Assembly: GCF_026340095.1 (NCBI RefSeq)
Contig: NZ_JAPEPO010000001.1
Coordinates: 2,386,501 to 2,450,500 of the forward strand
Reading direction: 5' to 3'
Length of the DNA: 64,000 bases
Source: Streptomyces sp. NBC_01446
GTDB lineage: Bacteria; Actinomycetota; Actinomycetes; Streptomycetales; Streptomycetaceae
Part shown: positions 43,629 to 52,896 of the stretch, in pieces
Layout of the letters: each line of letters starts with the position of its first letter
Numbering within the stretch: the first letter of the stretch is position 1
Translations under genes and position numbers: made by a program
Notes under the pieces: model-generated
What the model saw: the letters and a program-made list of their open reading frames with translations, nothing else
Told to the model about the DNA's origin: nothing
The model's database searches: none

Positions 43629-46600
43629 CTAGCGCAGTCGCTGACTGATCACCTTCGACACGCCATCACCCTGCATCGACACCCCGTAGAGCGCGTCGGC
43701 GACCTCCATCGTGCGCTTCTGGTGCGTGATCACGATGAGCTGGGAGGCCTCCTGGAGCTCCTGCATGATGCGGATGAGTCGCTGGAGGTTGGTGTCGTCG
43801 AGTGCGGCCTCGACCTCGTCCATCACGTAGAAGGGACTCGGCCGCGCCTTGAAGATCGAGACGAGCAGCGCCACCGCGGTCAGGGAGCGCTCGCCACCGG
43901 AGAGCAACGACAGCCGCTTGACCTTCTTGCCCGGAGGGCGGGCCTCCACATCGACACCCGTGGTCAGCATGTTGTCGGGATCGGTCAGGATCAGCCGTCC
44001 GTCGCCGCCGGGGAAGAGCCGGCTGAAGACGCCCTCGAACTCCCGGGCCGTGTCCCGGTACGCCTCGGTGAAGACCTGCTCGACGCGCTCGTCGACTTCC
44101 TTCACCACCTGAAGGAGATCGGTCCTCGTCTTCTTCAGGTCCTCGAGCTGCTCGCTGAGGAACTTGTGGCGCTCCTCCAGCGCGGCGAACTCCTCAAGAG
44201 CCAGCGGATTCACCTTTCCGAGCTGCTGATACGCCCGTTCGGCTGACTTGAGCCGCTTCTCCTGCTCCGCGCGCACGAACGGCCGCGGCTGGTTGCGGGG
44301 GTGCTCGGGGTCGTCGGGCAGTTCCTCGCCCTCGGCCGGGAGCGAGGGCGGTACGGGCTGCTGCGGCCCGTACTCCGCCACGAGTCCCGCCGGTTCGACA
44401 CCGAGTTCCTCCAGCGCCTTGGCCTCCAGCTGCTCGATCCGCAGCCGCTTCTCGGCGCCGAGCACCTCACCCCGGTGGACCGAGTCCGTCAGCTTGTCGA
44501 GCTCCGCCTTCAGGTCCCGGCCCCGGGCCCGCTCGGCGACGAGCTCCCGCTCCCGCTCACCCTTGGCGCTCTCGGCGGACGCCCGCTCCCGCTCGGCCCG
44601 TCCGACCGAGACCTCCACGTGGGCGAGGAGCTGCCGGGCGCCGGAGGCCACTGCCTCGGCCACGGCCGCCTCGTGGCGCAGCCGGGAGCGCTGCCGCTCC
44701 GCACGCGCGCGTGCCTCGCGCTCCGCACGGGCCGCCCGGTCCAGCGAATCCGCGCGTCCGGCAAGGCCCTTCACCCGCTCCTCGTGCGTACGAGCCTGGA
44801 GCCGGGCCTCCATCTCGGTCTGACGGGCATTGGCGCCGTCGGCGGCGAGCCGGTCGCGTACCGCGGTGTCCGGCTCCTCGTCGGCCGGCATCTCCTCGGC
44901 GACGGCGAGCCGTTCGGCCAGCTCCTCGGCGTCCTGTACGGCCTTCTCCAGCGCCTCCTGCGCCTTGGCGGCCGCGGCGGCGCTGCGCTCGGCCTCCCCG
45001 GCAGCGCCCCGCGCCTGTCCGGACAGCCGGCCGAGCTGCTGCGCCACGGACGACTTCTCCCGGTCGGCGGCCCGGCGCCGCTCCCCCAGCTCCTCCACGA
45101 GCGCGGCGGCCTCCGCGCGCCGCGCGACCGCGCTGTGCTGCGCCTCGGCCAGTTCCTCGCACCGCACCCCGAGCTCGGTCAGCTCGCCCGCGGCCTCGTC
45201 GACGGAGGCCTGCACCTCGAGAAGACTGGGCGCCCCGGCGGAACCGCCCTGAGCGAAGTGCGCCCCGAGCAGGTCCCCTTCGGCGGTGACCGCGGTCAGC
45301 TCGGGCCTCGCGTAGACGAGATCCTCGGCGTCCTCGAGCGTCCCGACGACCACGATCCCCCGCAGCAACCGCCGCACGGCAGGCATCAATTCGGAGGGCC
45401 CCCGCACGAAATCGGCCACGAGGGGCGGCCCGTCCCCGCCGTGCGCGGGCCGTGCCGGGTACGCACTCCCGAAGCCACCGGGCCCGTCGCCGTCACCGAC
45501 CGCCCCGGCCGCCGACGCACCCCTCTCCGCATGGGCTACGCCACCGTCACCACCAGCCCCAGGCCCCCCACCCGCGAACCCGTCGCCAAGAGGGGACCCC
45601 CCAGCCGACGACGCGGGCACTCCCGCGGCCACACCGGAGGCGTCCTCCTCCCCCGCCAGCAACAGTGCCGCGCGCCCCGCGTCCTGTTTGCGCAGGAGGC
45701 GGATCGCTTCCGCGGCGGAGGCGGGTGTCGTCACGGCGATGGCGTCGGCCGCGGCACCGAACGCCGCGGCGACCGGGACCTCGAAGCCGGGGGTGACGGA
45801 GAGCAGTTCGGCCGCGGGGCCGAGGACTCCCGTCAGGCGGTCGCGGGCACCGAGCAGCGCGCCGGTACCGTCCTTGCGGCGCAGCCCGAGCGCGAGGGCG
45901 TCGTGCCGGGCCGAAACCGCTGCCCGCTTGCGTTCCGCGGACGTCAGGGCCTCCCGGGCCGCCGTCAGCGCGGACTCCGCGTCGGCGAGGGCGGCCCTGG
46001 CCGCGTCGTGCCGGTCCCCGAGCTCCGCGTCCCCGGCGTCGAGCCCGTCGACCTCGGCCTTGAGCTGCTCGTACTCCTCCTGCGCCGCGACGGCCCGGTC
46101 CCTCGCCTCGTCCCGCGCGGCGGCGAGTCGGTCGATCTCGGCCTGCGCCGCGGCGGCCCGCGAACGGGCGGCGTTGACCTGCCCGTTCAGCCGGGCGAGT
46201 CCCTCGCGCCGGTCGGCGATGGCCCGGGCGGCGTCCTTGAGCCGGCGCTCCTCGGCCGCCAACTCCCGTTCCAGGTCGGCCCGGTGGGCCACCGTGTCGT
46301 CGAGGGCGCGCTCGGCCGCTTCGAGGGCGGCCTCCAGTTCGGCCTCCTGCTCGCGAATCCGGGCGGCCTCGCGCTCCATGTCCTCGGGGTCGCGCCCGCG
46401 CCGCTCCTCCGCGGGGGCGGACGTCGCGCTCTTGACCCGCGCGTCAGCCAGGGAGACGGTGCCGCGTACCCGCTCGGCCAGCTGCGACAGCTCGTACCAG
46501 GTCTGCTGGGCGCGCTGGAGCCGCGGCGTGAGCTGCCGGACCTCGGCCTCCAGGAGCGCCTCGCGCTGGAGTGCCTTCTTCAGCTCGGCCTCGGCGGCGT

Positions 46601-47366
46601 CCTTGCGTTCCTTGAGCGCCGCCTCGTCCTCGATCTCGGCGCGCAGCGCACCCCGCATGCGTACGAGGTCGTCGGCGAGGAGCCGCAGCCGCGCGTCGCG
46701 GAGGTCGGCCTGGATGACGGCGGCGCGGCGCGCGACGGCGGCCTGGCGCCCGAGCGGCTTCAGCTGCCGCCGCAACTCGTCCGTCAGGTCCTGCACGCGC
46801 GCGAGGTTGGCCTGCATCGCGTCCAGCTTCCGCAGCGCCTTCTCCTTGCGCTTGCGGTGCTTGAGGACCCCGGCGGCCTCTTCGATGAAGGCGCGGCGTC
46901 CCATCGGGTCGGCGTGCAGCACGGAGTCGAGTTGGCCCTGGCCGACGATGACGTGCATCTCGCGGCCGATGCCGGAGTCGGACAGCAACTCCTGGATGTC
47001 GAGCAGCCGACACGTGTCGCCGTTGATCTGGTATTCGCTGCCACCGTTGCGGAACATGATCCGCGTGATGGTGACCTCGGCGTACTCGATGGGCAGCGCG
47101 CCGTCGGAGTTGTCGATGGTCAGCGACACCTCGGCGCGGCCGAGCGGCGGGCGCCCGGTCGTGCCGGCGAAGATGACGTCCTCCATCTTGCCGCCGCGCA
47201 GCGACTTCGCACCCTGCTCGCCCATGACCCAGCTGAGGGCGTCCACGACATTGGACTTGCCCGAGCCATTGGGGCCGACGACGCAGGTGATGCCCGGCTC
47301 GAACCGCAGTGTGGTGGCCGAGGCGAACGATTTGAACCCGCGCAGGGTCAGGGCCTTGAGGTGCAC
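43629..47366 (-). CDS. smc: Chromosome partition protein SMC
   Basis: Condensin ATPase of 1245 residues. The N-terminal P-loop reads VVGPNGSGKSNVVDAL, the hinge lies near residues 520-690, and the C-terminal ABC signature LSGGERSLTAVALL and Walker B YVMDEVEAALDD close the head. Long coiled coils flank the hinge. Within the hinge there is a Gly/Ala/Ser-rich insertion (about residues 570-648). GTG start at 47366; a longer open frame upstream lacks SMC similarity. No scpA or scpB is present in the window. Confidence 0.96.
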   Translation of the reverse strand: MHLKALTLRGFKSFASATTLRFEPGITCVVGPNGSGKSNVVDALSWVMGEQGAKSLRGGKMEDVIFAGTTGRPPLGRAEVSLTIDNSDGALPIEYAEVTITRIMFRNGGSEYQINGDTCRLLDIQELLSDSGIGREMHVIVGQGQLDSVLHADPMGRRAFIEEAAGVLKHRKRKEKALRKLDAMQANLARVQDLTDELRRQLKPLGRQAAVARRAAVIQADLRDARLRLLADDLVRMRGALRAEIEDEAALKERKDAAEAELKKALQREALLEAEVRQLTPRLQRAQQTWYELSQLAERVRGTVSLADARVKSATSAPAEERRGRDPEDMEREAARIREQEAELEAALEAAERALDDTVAHRADLERELAAEERRLKDAARAIADRREGLARLNGQVNAARSRAAAAQAEIDRLAAARDEARDRAVAAQEEYEQLKAEVDGLDAGDAELGDRHDAARAALADAESALTAAREALTSAERKRAAVSARHDALALGLRRKDGTGALLGARDRLTGVLGPAAELLSVTPGFEVPVAAAFGAAADAIAVTTPASAAEAIRLLRKQDAGRAALLLAGEEDASGVAAGVPASSAGGSPLGDGFAGGGPGAGGDGGVAHAERGASAAGAVGDGDGPGGFGSAYPARPAHGGDGPPLVADFVRGPSELMPAVRRLLRGIVVVGTLEDAEDLVYARPELTAVTAEGDLLGAHFAQGGSAGAPSLLEVQASVDEAAGELTELGVRCEELAEAQHSAVARRAEAAALVEELGERRRAADREKSSVAQQLGRLSGQARGAAGEAERSAAAAAKAQEALEKAVQDAEELAERLAVAEEMPADEEPDTAVRDRLAADGANARQTEMEARLQARTHEERVKGLAGRADSLDRAARAEREARARAERQRSRLRHEAAVAEAVASGARQLLAHVEVSVGRAERERASAESAKGERERELVAERARGRDLKAELDKLTDSVHRGEVLGAEKRLRIEQLEAKALEELGVEPAGLVAEYGPQQPVPPSLPAEGEELPDDPEHPRNQPRPFVRAEQEKRLKSAERAYQQLGKVNPLALEEFAALEERHKFLSEQLEDLKKTRTDLLQVVKEVDERVEQVFTEAYRDTAREFEGVFSRLFPGGDGRLILTDPDNMLTTGVDVEARPPGKKVKRLSLLSGGERSLTAVALLVSIFKARPSPFYVMDEVEAALDDTNLQRLIRIMQELQEASQLIVITHQKRTMEVADALYGVSMQGDGVSKVISQRLR

Positions 47367-47633
47367 GCCGCCGGACTCTACCCGCCGCGTGTGTCTCACT
47401 CCATGAACCCGCGGTTTCGCCCAGGAAAGTGCAGGGCACATCAGACGTTAAAGAAAGACGTCGACGCGCGGAGCATTGACGGGGCATTCGAGGGCGCGCG
47501 GTACGGGGCGGCGCATGCGGAGAGAAAAGTCAGAAGGAAGGGACGCGAAAGCGTCCCTTGCAGATCTGAGAAATGTGATCAAGCGGCTTGATGAAAGGGC
47601 TGCCTGACCGCTGGTGTCGTGGGCGGGATGTGG

Positions 47634-47837
47634 TCAGGTGAGCGCAGGCTCCGCCTGGGGTACGTCGATGCTCTCGAGGAGCGATTCGTGAGAAGCGGCA
47701 GCCGCGAGCGCGTCGTTCTCGGACTGGATCCGAACGAGTTCGGACTCAAGGTCCTGGACGCGCTGCTGGAGCCGTCGCATCTCGGCGAGGAGTCGCGGGT
47801 CGGAACCGCCGACGTAACCGAGAAGCGCCTTTGCCAT
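47634..47837 (-). CDS. Small coiled-coil protein
   Basis: A 67-residue acidic protein starting MAKALLGYVGGSDPRLLAEM and continuing as a heptad-like helix (RRLQQRVQDLESELVRIQSENDALAAAAS). GGAGG lies ten bases before the ATG. Similar small proteins lie near smc in other Streptomyces. The function is unknown; a structural or partner role is possible. Confidence 0.8.
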   Translation of the reverse strand: MAKALLGYVGGSDPRLLAEMRRLQQRVQDLESELVRIQSENDALAAAASHESLLESIDVPQAEPALT

Positions 47838-48218
47838 GATGGATGGTCCTCCACAATGAGTGACCGACCGAAGCGGTGTGGGTCGTGAGGGATTCGCACC
47901 CGCGGTGCCTGGCACTCGTTGTCTTGCTGCCGTTCATACATGCCAAACAGCTAAGGTGCGCGGGGCTTCCAGAGTCTCACCAAAAAGTTTGACGGTCAAC
48001 ACGATCACACCCCGTATCGACGGGTAAGCCCGGGGGCTCGGCACCGAGAAAACTTCGGCGCGGCCTCACTTCGGGCCCCTGAGGGCGTGGAGATCATCCT
48101 TACTTCGCGAGCCTGCCACGACAAGCTCTTATTGGCAACCACCAGGTCATTCCTGCCCCGCGCAGTTGCCCGGGGCATGCCATGAACGCCTCTCAGGGCC
48201 CTGGCCTGCGTGTCCTTC
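47838..48218. other. Gene-free region between the small coiled-coil gene and acyP
   Basis: A 381-base stretch with no supportable gene. A minus-strand TTGACC (within TTGACGGTCAA, 47989-47999) is a possible -35 for the coiled-coil gene; the -10 is poor. Confidence 0.4.
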
Positions 48219-48500
48219 TCAGCGAATGGCGAAGTCGGCGTATCCGCCGCGCGGGGCGTCCCAGATCTCCGTGACTCCGTCGACCCTCCCGGGTGTGTCG
48301 CCGTCGCGGAGCCAGTCGAGAAGACCCTGACAACTCTCGCGTGACCCCTCCGCGACGACCTGGACCCGGCCGTCGTCCAAATTGAGAGCAAAGCCACTCA
48401 GGCCGCCGATCTCAAGAGCCTTCGCCCGCGTGAACCAGCGAAAACCCACACGTTGGACGCGTCCGCGCACCCAGGCGGTGATGCGTACGTCTTCGTTCAT
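48219..48500 (-). CDS. acyP: Acylphosphatase
   Basis: A 93-residue enzyme that hydrolyses acyl phosphates. The catalytic loop [17 protein letters not shown] supplies the active-site Arg, and [17 protein letters not shown] contains the catalytic Asn. It is the usual length. It lies upstream of smc on the same strand, as in S. coelicolor. Confidence 0.96.
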   Translation of the reverse strand: MNEDVRITAWVRGRVQRVGFRWFTRAKALEIGGLSGFALNLDDGRVQVVAEGSRESCQGLLDWLRDGDTPGRVDGVTEIWDAPRGGYADFAIR

Positions 48501-48571
48501 AGGGGCACGCTAACCGGCCAATTGCACTCGGAGCACTTCGCCCCCTTGCGTCGTGGGGTACCGTCCCGGAC

Positions 48572-48605
48572 CAATGTGCGTCACCCGTACGGGTGAGTCG
48601 CATTG
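48572..48605. promoter_or_regulatory. 34-bp dyad upstream of the CAP-domain gene
   Basis: A perfect 16-bp core TCACCCGTACGGGTGA (48581-48596) is flanked symmetrically by CAATG and CATTG (48572-48576, 48601-48605), with 13 of 17 arm positions paired. It lies 30 bases before the start codon of the CAP-domain gene. It is a likely operator or leader hairpin. Confidence 0.65.
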
Positions 48606-48634
48606 CCCACAGCGAGGACGAGGAAGGCCACAGG

Positions 48635-49714
48635 ATGGGACGCCACCGACGCTCCGACGCCGGCCGCGCCGCCACGGGTCGCGCCACGGACAGCACGGCC
48701 GGTTCGTATGCCGGGCACGACGGTACGTACGAGACCGGCCAGACCGGCGCGTACGACGGCGCGCACATGGAGAGGTACGCCGCCGGCGGATTCGCCGGCC
48801 CGCACGGCTCGGCAGACGGCGACCTGGGGCGGGCCTTCGACCACACCCACCCGGGCGAGCCACGGGCCGCGTACCTACCTCCCGGCAGCCCGGGCAGCAG
48901 CTCGCACCGCCGCAGGAAGCGCGTCGCCAGGCCGGTGCGGACGGGACTCCTCGGAGTCTCGGCCGCCGTGGCGATGGGCGCCGTCGCGGTGGCCTCCGGG
49001 GTGATCCCCGGCATGGACAACTACTCGCTGGGCGGCGGCAGCGGCGCCGACAAGGTGCGCGCCGCCGACTCCCCCTCGGGGCTCCAGACGCAGGGCGGTA
49101 CGGACGGCAGCGCCGACCGCGCCCCCTCCTCCGCGAGCCGCAGCGCGGAGCGCTCGGACTCTCCTTCGCCATCTTCGTCGAAGCCGTCCTCGACCCCGTC
49201 GAAGAAGGCCTCACCGAGCAAGTCCTCCGGTTCCGGCGGCGCGGCGACCTCGCCCAGGACTGCGACCCCTTCGAAGACCGCCACCACGAAGCCGAAGCCC
49301 CCGGCGGCCGCGCCCAGCCTGAAGGCCCCGTCCGGCGAGGCGTCGGCCGAGGCCCAGGTGCTCGCGCTGGTCAACACGGAGCGGGCCAAGGTCGGCTGCA
49401 GCCCGGTGACCGCGGACAGCGGCCTCGCCTCCCTCGCCGGGAACTTCAGCGAGGACATGGCCGCGCGTGGCTTCTTCGACCACACGGACCCGGATGGCGC
49501 AACACCCTGGGACCGCGCGAAGAAGGCCGGCATAACGGACCTCGGTGGCGAGAACATAGCCCGCGGCCAGGCCAACGCCCAGTCCGTCATGGACTCCTGG
49601 ATGAACAGCCCCGGCCACCGCGCGAACATCCTCAACTGCGACTACAAGACGCTGGGGGTCGGCGTGCACTTCGGGTCGGGCGGCCCGTGGTGGACGCAGG
49701 ACTTCGGCTTCTGA
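48635..49714 (+). CDS. Membrane-anchored CAP-domain protein
   Basis: A 359-residue protein. The cytoplasmic N-terminus (~residues 1-90) is polar and Gly/Thr/His rich. A membrane helix follows (GLLGVSAAVAMGAVAVASGVI, ~residues 100-120), then a Ser/Thr/Pro/Lys-rich linker, and a C-terminal CAP/SCP domain (~residues 235-359): AQVLALVNTERAKVGCSPVTADSGLASLAGNFSEDMAARGFFDHTDPDG ... GENIARGQ ... WMNSPGHRANILNCDYKTLGVGV. CAP domains are extracytoplasmic; the His/Glu pair typical of the cavity (FFDH and GENIA) is present. The ATG at 48635 follows AGGAAGG. Function unknown. Confidence 0.88.
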   Translation: MGRHRRSDAGRAATGRATDSTAGSYAGHDGTYETGQTGAYDGAHMERYAAGGFAGPHGSADGDLGRAFDHTHPGEPRAAYLPPGSPGSSSHRRRKRVARPVRTGLLGVSAAVAMGAVAVASGVIPGMDNYSLGGGSGADKVRAADSPSGLQTQGGTDGSADRAPSSASRSAERSDSPSPSSSKPSSTPSKKASPSKSSGSGGAATSPRTATPSKTATTKPKPPAAAPSLKAPSGEASAEAQVLALVNTERAKVGCSPVTADSGLASLAGNFSEDMAARGFFDHTDPDGATPWDRAKKAGITDLGGENIARGQANAQSVMDSWMNSPGHRANILNCDYKTLGVGVHFGSGGPWWTQDFGF

Positions 49715-49729
49715 CGTCACTGCGCCCCA

Positions 49730-49744
49730 CTAACCTCCAGTTAG
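49730..49744. promoter_or_regulatory. Candidate HxlR operator
   Basis: CTAAC-CTCCA-GTTAG, a 5-bp perfect dyad with a five-base centre, lies 42 bases before the HxlR gene start. HxlR proteins often autoregulate. Confidence 0.35.
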
Positions 49745-49786
49745 CGCACCCCTGAGGTTCGCGCTGTGCCGGAGTACGCTTGCCGC

Positions 49787-50179
49787 ATGGAATCGAGCGG
49801 CGGCGACCTCGCGTACGACGTGTTCTCCCGGCAGTGCCCGTCCCGCGGCACCCTCGAGCACGTGACGGGCCGCTGGGGTGCGCTCACGCTGGGGGCGCTG
49901 CACGAGGGCAGCTTCCGCTTCAACGAGCTGCGGCGCCGGGTGGACGGCGTGAGCGAGAAGATGCTGTCGCAGACCCTGCACGCGCTGGAGCGCGACGGCC
50001 TCGTGCATCGCGAGGCGCAGCCGACCAACCCGCCGCGCGTGGACTACGAGCTGACGCCGCTCGGGCGCGAGATCTCCGAACGGTTGCTGACCCTCATCCA
50101 GTTCGTCGAAGGCCGGATGGACGACGTGCTCGCCTCACGCGCCCGCTACGACGCGGACGGGGCGCGCGGCGGGCGCTGA
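49787..50179 (+). CDS. HxlR-family transcriptional regulator
   Basis: A 130-residue MarR-like winged-helix regulator. The family pattern is clear: [61 protein letters not shown] and [16 protein letters not shown]. The N-terminal Cys (QCPSRG) is the typical position for redox or aldehyde sensing in some HxlR proteins. An upstream GTG at 49766 is possible. It is convergent and overlaps mutM at the 3' end. Confidence 0.9.
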   Translation: MESSGGDLAYDVFSRQCPSRGTLEHVTGRWGALTLGALHEGSFRFNELRRRVDGVSEKMLSQTLHALERDGLVHREAQPTNPPRVDYELTPLGREISERLLTLIQFVEGRMDDVLASRARYDADGARGGR

Positions 50180-51012
50180 CAGCGCGGGCAGAAGTAGCTG
50201 GAGCGGTTCATCCAGGGGCGTCGGCGAATGATCGTGCCGCAGCGCCGGCACGGCTCGCCCTCGCGGCCGTAGGCGTCGAGCGAGCGGTCGAAGTAACCGG
50301 ACTCGCCGTTCACATTCACGTAGAGGCTGTCGAAGCTGGTGCCGCCGACAGCGAGGGCCGCGTTCATCACGTCCCGTACGTGGCCGAGGAGTTCGGCCGT
50401 GCGCGGGCGCGTGAAGCCGGTGGTCGGCCGCTCGTAGTGGAGCCGCGAGCGCCACAGCGCCTCGTCCGCGTAGATGTTGCCGACGCCGCTGATCAGGGAC
50501 TGGTCGAGCAGGGCCCGCTTGATGGTCGTGCGGCGCCTGCGCAGCGCCTCGTGGAACGCCTCGTCGTCGAACTTCGGGTCCAGCGGGTCGCGCGCGATGT
50601 GCGCGATGACGTCCGGCAGCCCGTCGGGGCCCGTCTCGTGCAGTGAGAGGCCGCCGAAGGTGCGCTGGTCGATGAAGCGCAGCTCCGTACCCAGCTCGTC
50701 GGCGAAGCGGACGCGGATGCGCAGATGCTTCTCGTCCGGCGCCTCGGCTGGCTGCACCAGGAGCTGTCCGCTCATGCCGAGGTGCGCGAGGACCGCGCCG
50801 CCCGTCGGCTCCAGCGGCAGCCACAGATACTTCCCGCGCCGCTCGGGTACGCCGATGCGCTGGCCCTTCAGCCGGTTCGCGAAGTCCGCGCCGCCCCCGA
50901 TGTGACGGCGCACGGCGCGCGGGTGCAGGACCTCCACGTCGGCGACGGTGCGGTGGGCGACCCAGCGCTCGAGTCCGCGCCGTACGACCTCGACCTCGGG
51001 CAGCTCGGGCAC
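50146..51012 (-). CDS. mutM: Formamidopyrimidine-DNA glycosylase
   Basis: Repair glycosylase for 8-oxoguanine. The 288-residue protein starts with the catalytic [14 protein letters not shown] and has the H2TH region and the C-terminal zinc finger [26 protein letters not shown]. The GTG start is directly followed by Pro2 and Glu3. It is downstream of rnc in the conserved order. Confidence 0.97.
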   Translation of the reverse strand: MPELPEVEVVRRGLERWVAHRTVADVEVLHPRAVRRHIGGGADFANRLKGQRIGVPERRGKYLWLPLEPTGGAVLAHLGMSGQLLVQPAEAPDEKHLRIRVRFADELGTELRFIDQRTFGGLSLHETGPDGLPDVIAHIARDPLDPKFDDEAFHEALRRRRTTIKRALLDQSLISGVGNIYADEALWRSRLHYERPTTGFTRPRTAELLGHVRDVMNAALAVGGTSFDSLYVNVNGESGYFDRSLDAYGREGEPCRRCGTIIRRRPWMNRSSYFCPRCQRPPRAPSAS

Positions 51013-51109
51013 GGTGTCTCCTTGTGAGGGCTCTGGAAGCTCTGGAACGAAACGAACGGTGCCGACCGTCCCTCAGGACGGTCGGCACCGGACAGTTCGG
51101 ATGCGGGCG

Positions 51110-51910
51110 TCAGGCAGACGCCGAGGAGGAGTCGGCGTTCCCCTCGGCTGCCACGGTGGCCTCGACGGCATCAGCCGTCTTCGCCGCCTCGGCGCGCTCG
51201 TCGGCAGCCGCGCGGATCGCGCGCCATGCCGATTCAGCGGCCTGCTGCTCCGCTTCCTTCTTGCTGCGGCCGGTGCCGGTGCCGTACGAGACGCCTCCGA
51301 CGCGGGCGGCAGCAGTAAAGGTCTTCTCGTGGTCGGGGCCGGTCTCCGAGACCAGGTACTCGGGAACGCCGAGCCCCTCGGTCGCGGTGAGCTCCTGGAG
51401 ACTGGTCTTCCAGTCCAGGCCCGCACCTAGATTCGAGGACTTCTCGATCAGGGGATCGAAGAGACGGTGGACGAGTTCGCCCGCCGCGTCCAGACCCTGG
51501 TCGAGATATACGGCGCCGATCACCGCTTCAAGCGTGTCGGCGAGGATGGACGCCTTGTCCCGGCCGCCCGTGCCCTCTTCGCCCCGGCCGAGCCGGATGA
51601 AGGAACCCAGGTCGAGCCCACGGCTGACCTCCGCAAGTGCACGCGAATTGACCACCGCGGCCCGCAACTTGGCCAGCTGGCCTTCGGGCAGGTCGGGGTG
51701 GGTGGTGTACAGCGTGTCCGTGACGACGAGGCCGAGCACGGAGTCCCCGAGGAACTCGAGCCGCTCGTTCGTCGGCAGACCGCCGTTCTCGTACGCGTAC
51801 GAGCGGTGGGTCAGCGCACGCACCAGAAGGGCGGACTCGAGCTTGTACCCGAGCCGCCCTTCCAGAAGCGTGTGGGACGAGGCATTGTCCGTCTTGTTCG
51901 ACTCAGACAT
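51110..51910 (-). CDS. rnc: Ribonuclease III
   Basis: Double-strand-specific endoribonuclease; in S. coelicolor it is AbsB, a global regulator of antibiotic production. The 266-residue product has the signature [20 protein letters not shown] and a C-terminal dsRNA-binding domain ([39 protein letters not shown]). The last ~35 residues are Ala/Glu-rich. ATG at 51910. Confidence 0.97.
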   Translation of the reverse strand: MSESNKTDNASSHTLLEGRLGYKLESALLVRALTHRSYAYENGGLPTNERLEFLGDSVLGLVVTDTLYTTHPDLPEGQLAKLRAAVVNSRALAEVSRGLDLGSFIRLGRGEEGTGGRDKASILADTLEAVIGAVYLDQGLDAAGELVHRLFDPLIEKSSNLGAGLDWKTSLQELTATEGLGVPEYLVSETGPDHEKTFTAAARVGGVSYGTGTGRSKKEAEQQAAESAWRAIRAAADERAEAAKTADAVEATVAAEGNADSSSASA

Positions 51911-51929
51911 TGCGCCTCTCACCAGCCGC

Positions 51930-52103
51930 TCAGACCTCGAGGACCTGGCGCTTGTTGTAAGTGCCGCAAGCCGGGCACGCGATGTGCTGCAGCTTGGGCT
52001 CGTGGCAGCGCTCGCACGCAACCAGGGTGGGGACCGCAGCCTTCCACTGCGACCGGCGGTGGCGCGTGTTGCTGCGCGACATCTTCCGCTTCGGAACAGC
52101 CAC
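51930..52103 (-). CDS. rpmF: 50S ribosomal protein L32
   Basis: A 57-residue ribosomal protein with [18 protein letters not shown] and a zinc ribbon CERCHEP...[18 protein letters not shown] start at 52103 with AGGAG upstream. The four Cys ligands are intact, so this is the zinc-binding form. Confidence 0.98.
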   Translation of the reverse strand: MAVPKRKMSRSNTRHRRSQWKAAVPTLVACERCHEPKLQHIACPACGTYNKRQVLEV

Positions 52104-52105
52104 GG

Positions 52106-52882
52106 CTACTTCTCCTGCTTCTCGTCGACGCCAGCTTCGGCGCCGCTCATCTCGTCCTTCTCGCCGTCCTGGATGGTCCCGGCGAGTCCCTGCAGTGCCG
52201 CCCAACGGATGTCGACGGCGTCATGGTGGTGGTCCGGGTCGTCCGCGAGCCGCGCTCCGCACTGGGAGCACAGACCCGGACAGTCGTCCTGGCACACCGG
52301 CTGCATCGGCAGTGCGAGCACCACCGCATCACGCAGCACAGATTCGAGGTCGAACAAGCCGTCCTCGAGAAAGAGCCTGTCCTCGTCTTCCTCGGCGTCG
52401 TCGGCCGGTTCCGCTGTGACACGGCTCCGGTCGTCGGCGTCAGGGTACGAGAACATCTCCTGGAAGTCCGCGTCGACCTCGAGGTCGAGCGGCTCCAGAC
52501 ACCTTACGCACTCCCCCTTGGCCGATGCACGGGCGGTGCCTGTGACAAGCACACCTTCCATGACCGACTCGAGACGCACCTCGAGCTCCAGCGGCGCGCC
52601 TTCCGGCACTCCGATGACCCCATCGATACCGAAGTCCTTGGGGGCGTCGACCGTGCGGGTCAGCCGCTGCTGGGCACCAGGACGCCGTCCCAACTCGTGC
52701 GTATCGAACACGAGAGGGTTGCGGTGGTCGAGGTGCGTACTCAGGGCTGGTCCTGCTTTCGGTCTTCGATGCTCAAGTTGTTCAAGCTGCTCAAGGGGAT
52801 CGCTGTCCCGAATGAACCCGGGCAGCTGTGATCGCGGACGTACGCGCGACCGAAGAACCAGGATACTGGACCTTTCGCTCAC
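52106..52882 (-). CDS. DUF177 (YceD-like) protein
   Basis: Conserved partner of rpmF. The core reads [92 protein letters not shown] and has C-terminal Cys pairs ([13 protein letters not shown]). The frame opens at a GTG (258 residues), but similarity begins near residue 47. A CTG at 52744 with AGGA six bases upstream could be the true start, giving about 212 residues. In bacteria YceD affects 23S rRNA or ribosome assembly; the role here is inferred. Confidence 0.88.
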   Translation of the reverse strand: MSERSSILVLRSRVRPRSQLPGFIRDSDPLEQLEQLEHRRPKAGPALSTHLDHRNPLVFDTHELGRRPGAQQRLTRTVDAPKDFGIDGVIGVPEGAPLELEVRLESVMEGVLVTGTARASAKGECVRCLEPLDLEVDADFQEMFSYPDADDRSRVTAEPADDAEEDEDRLFLEDGLFDLESVLRDAVVLALPMQPVCQDDCPGLCSQCGARLADDPDHHHDAVDIRWAALQGLAGTIQDGEKDEMSGAEAGVDEKQEK

Positions 52883-52896
52883 GGCCCAATCCGGAG

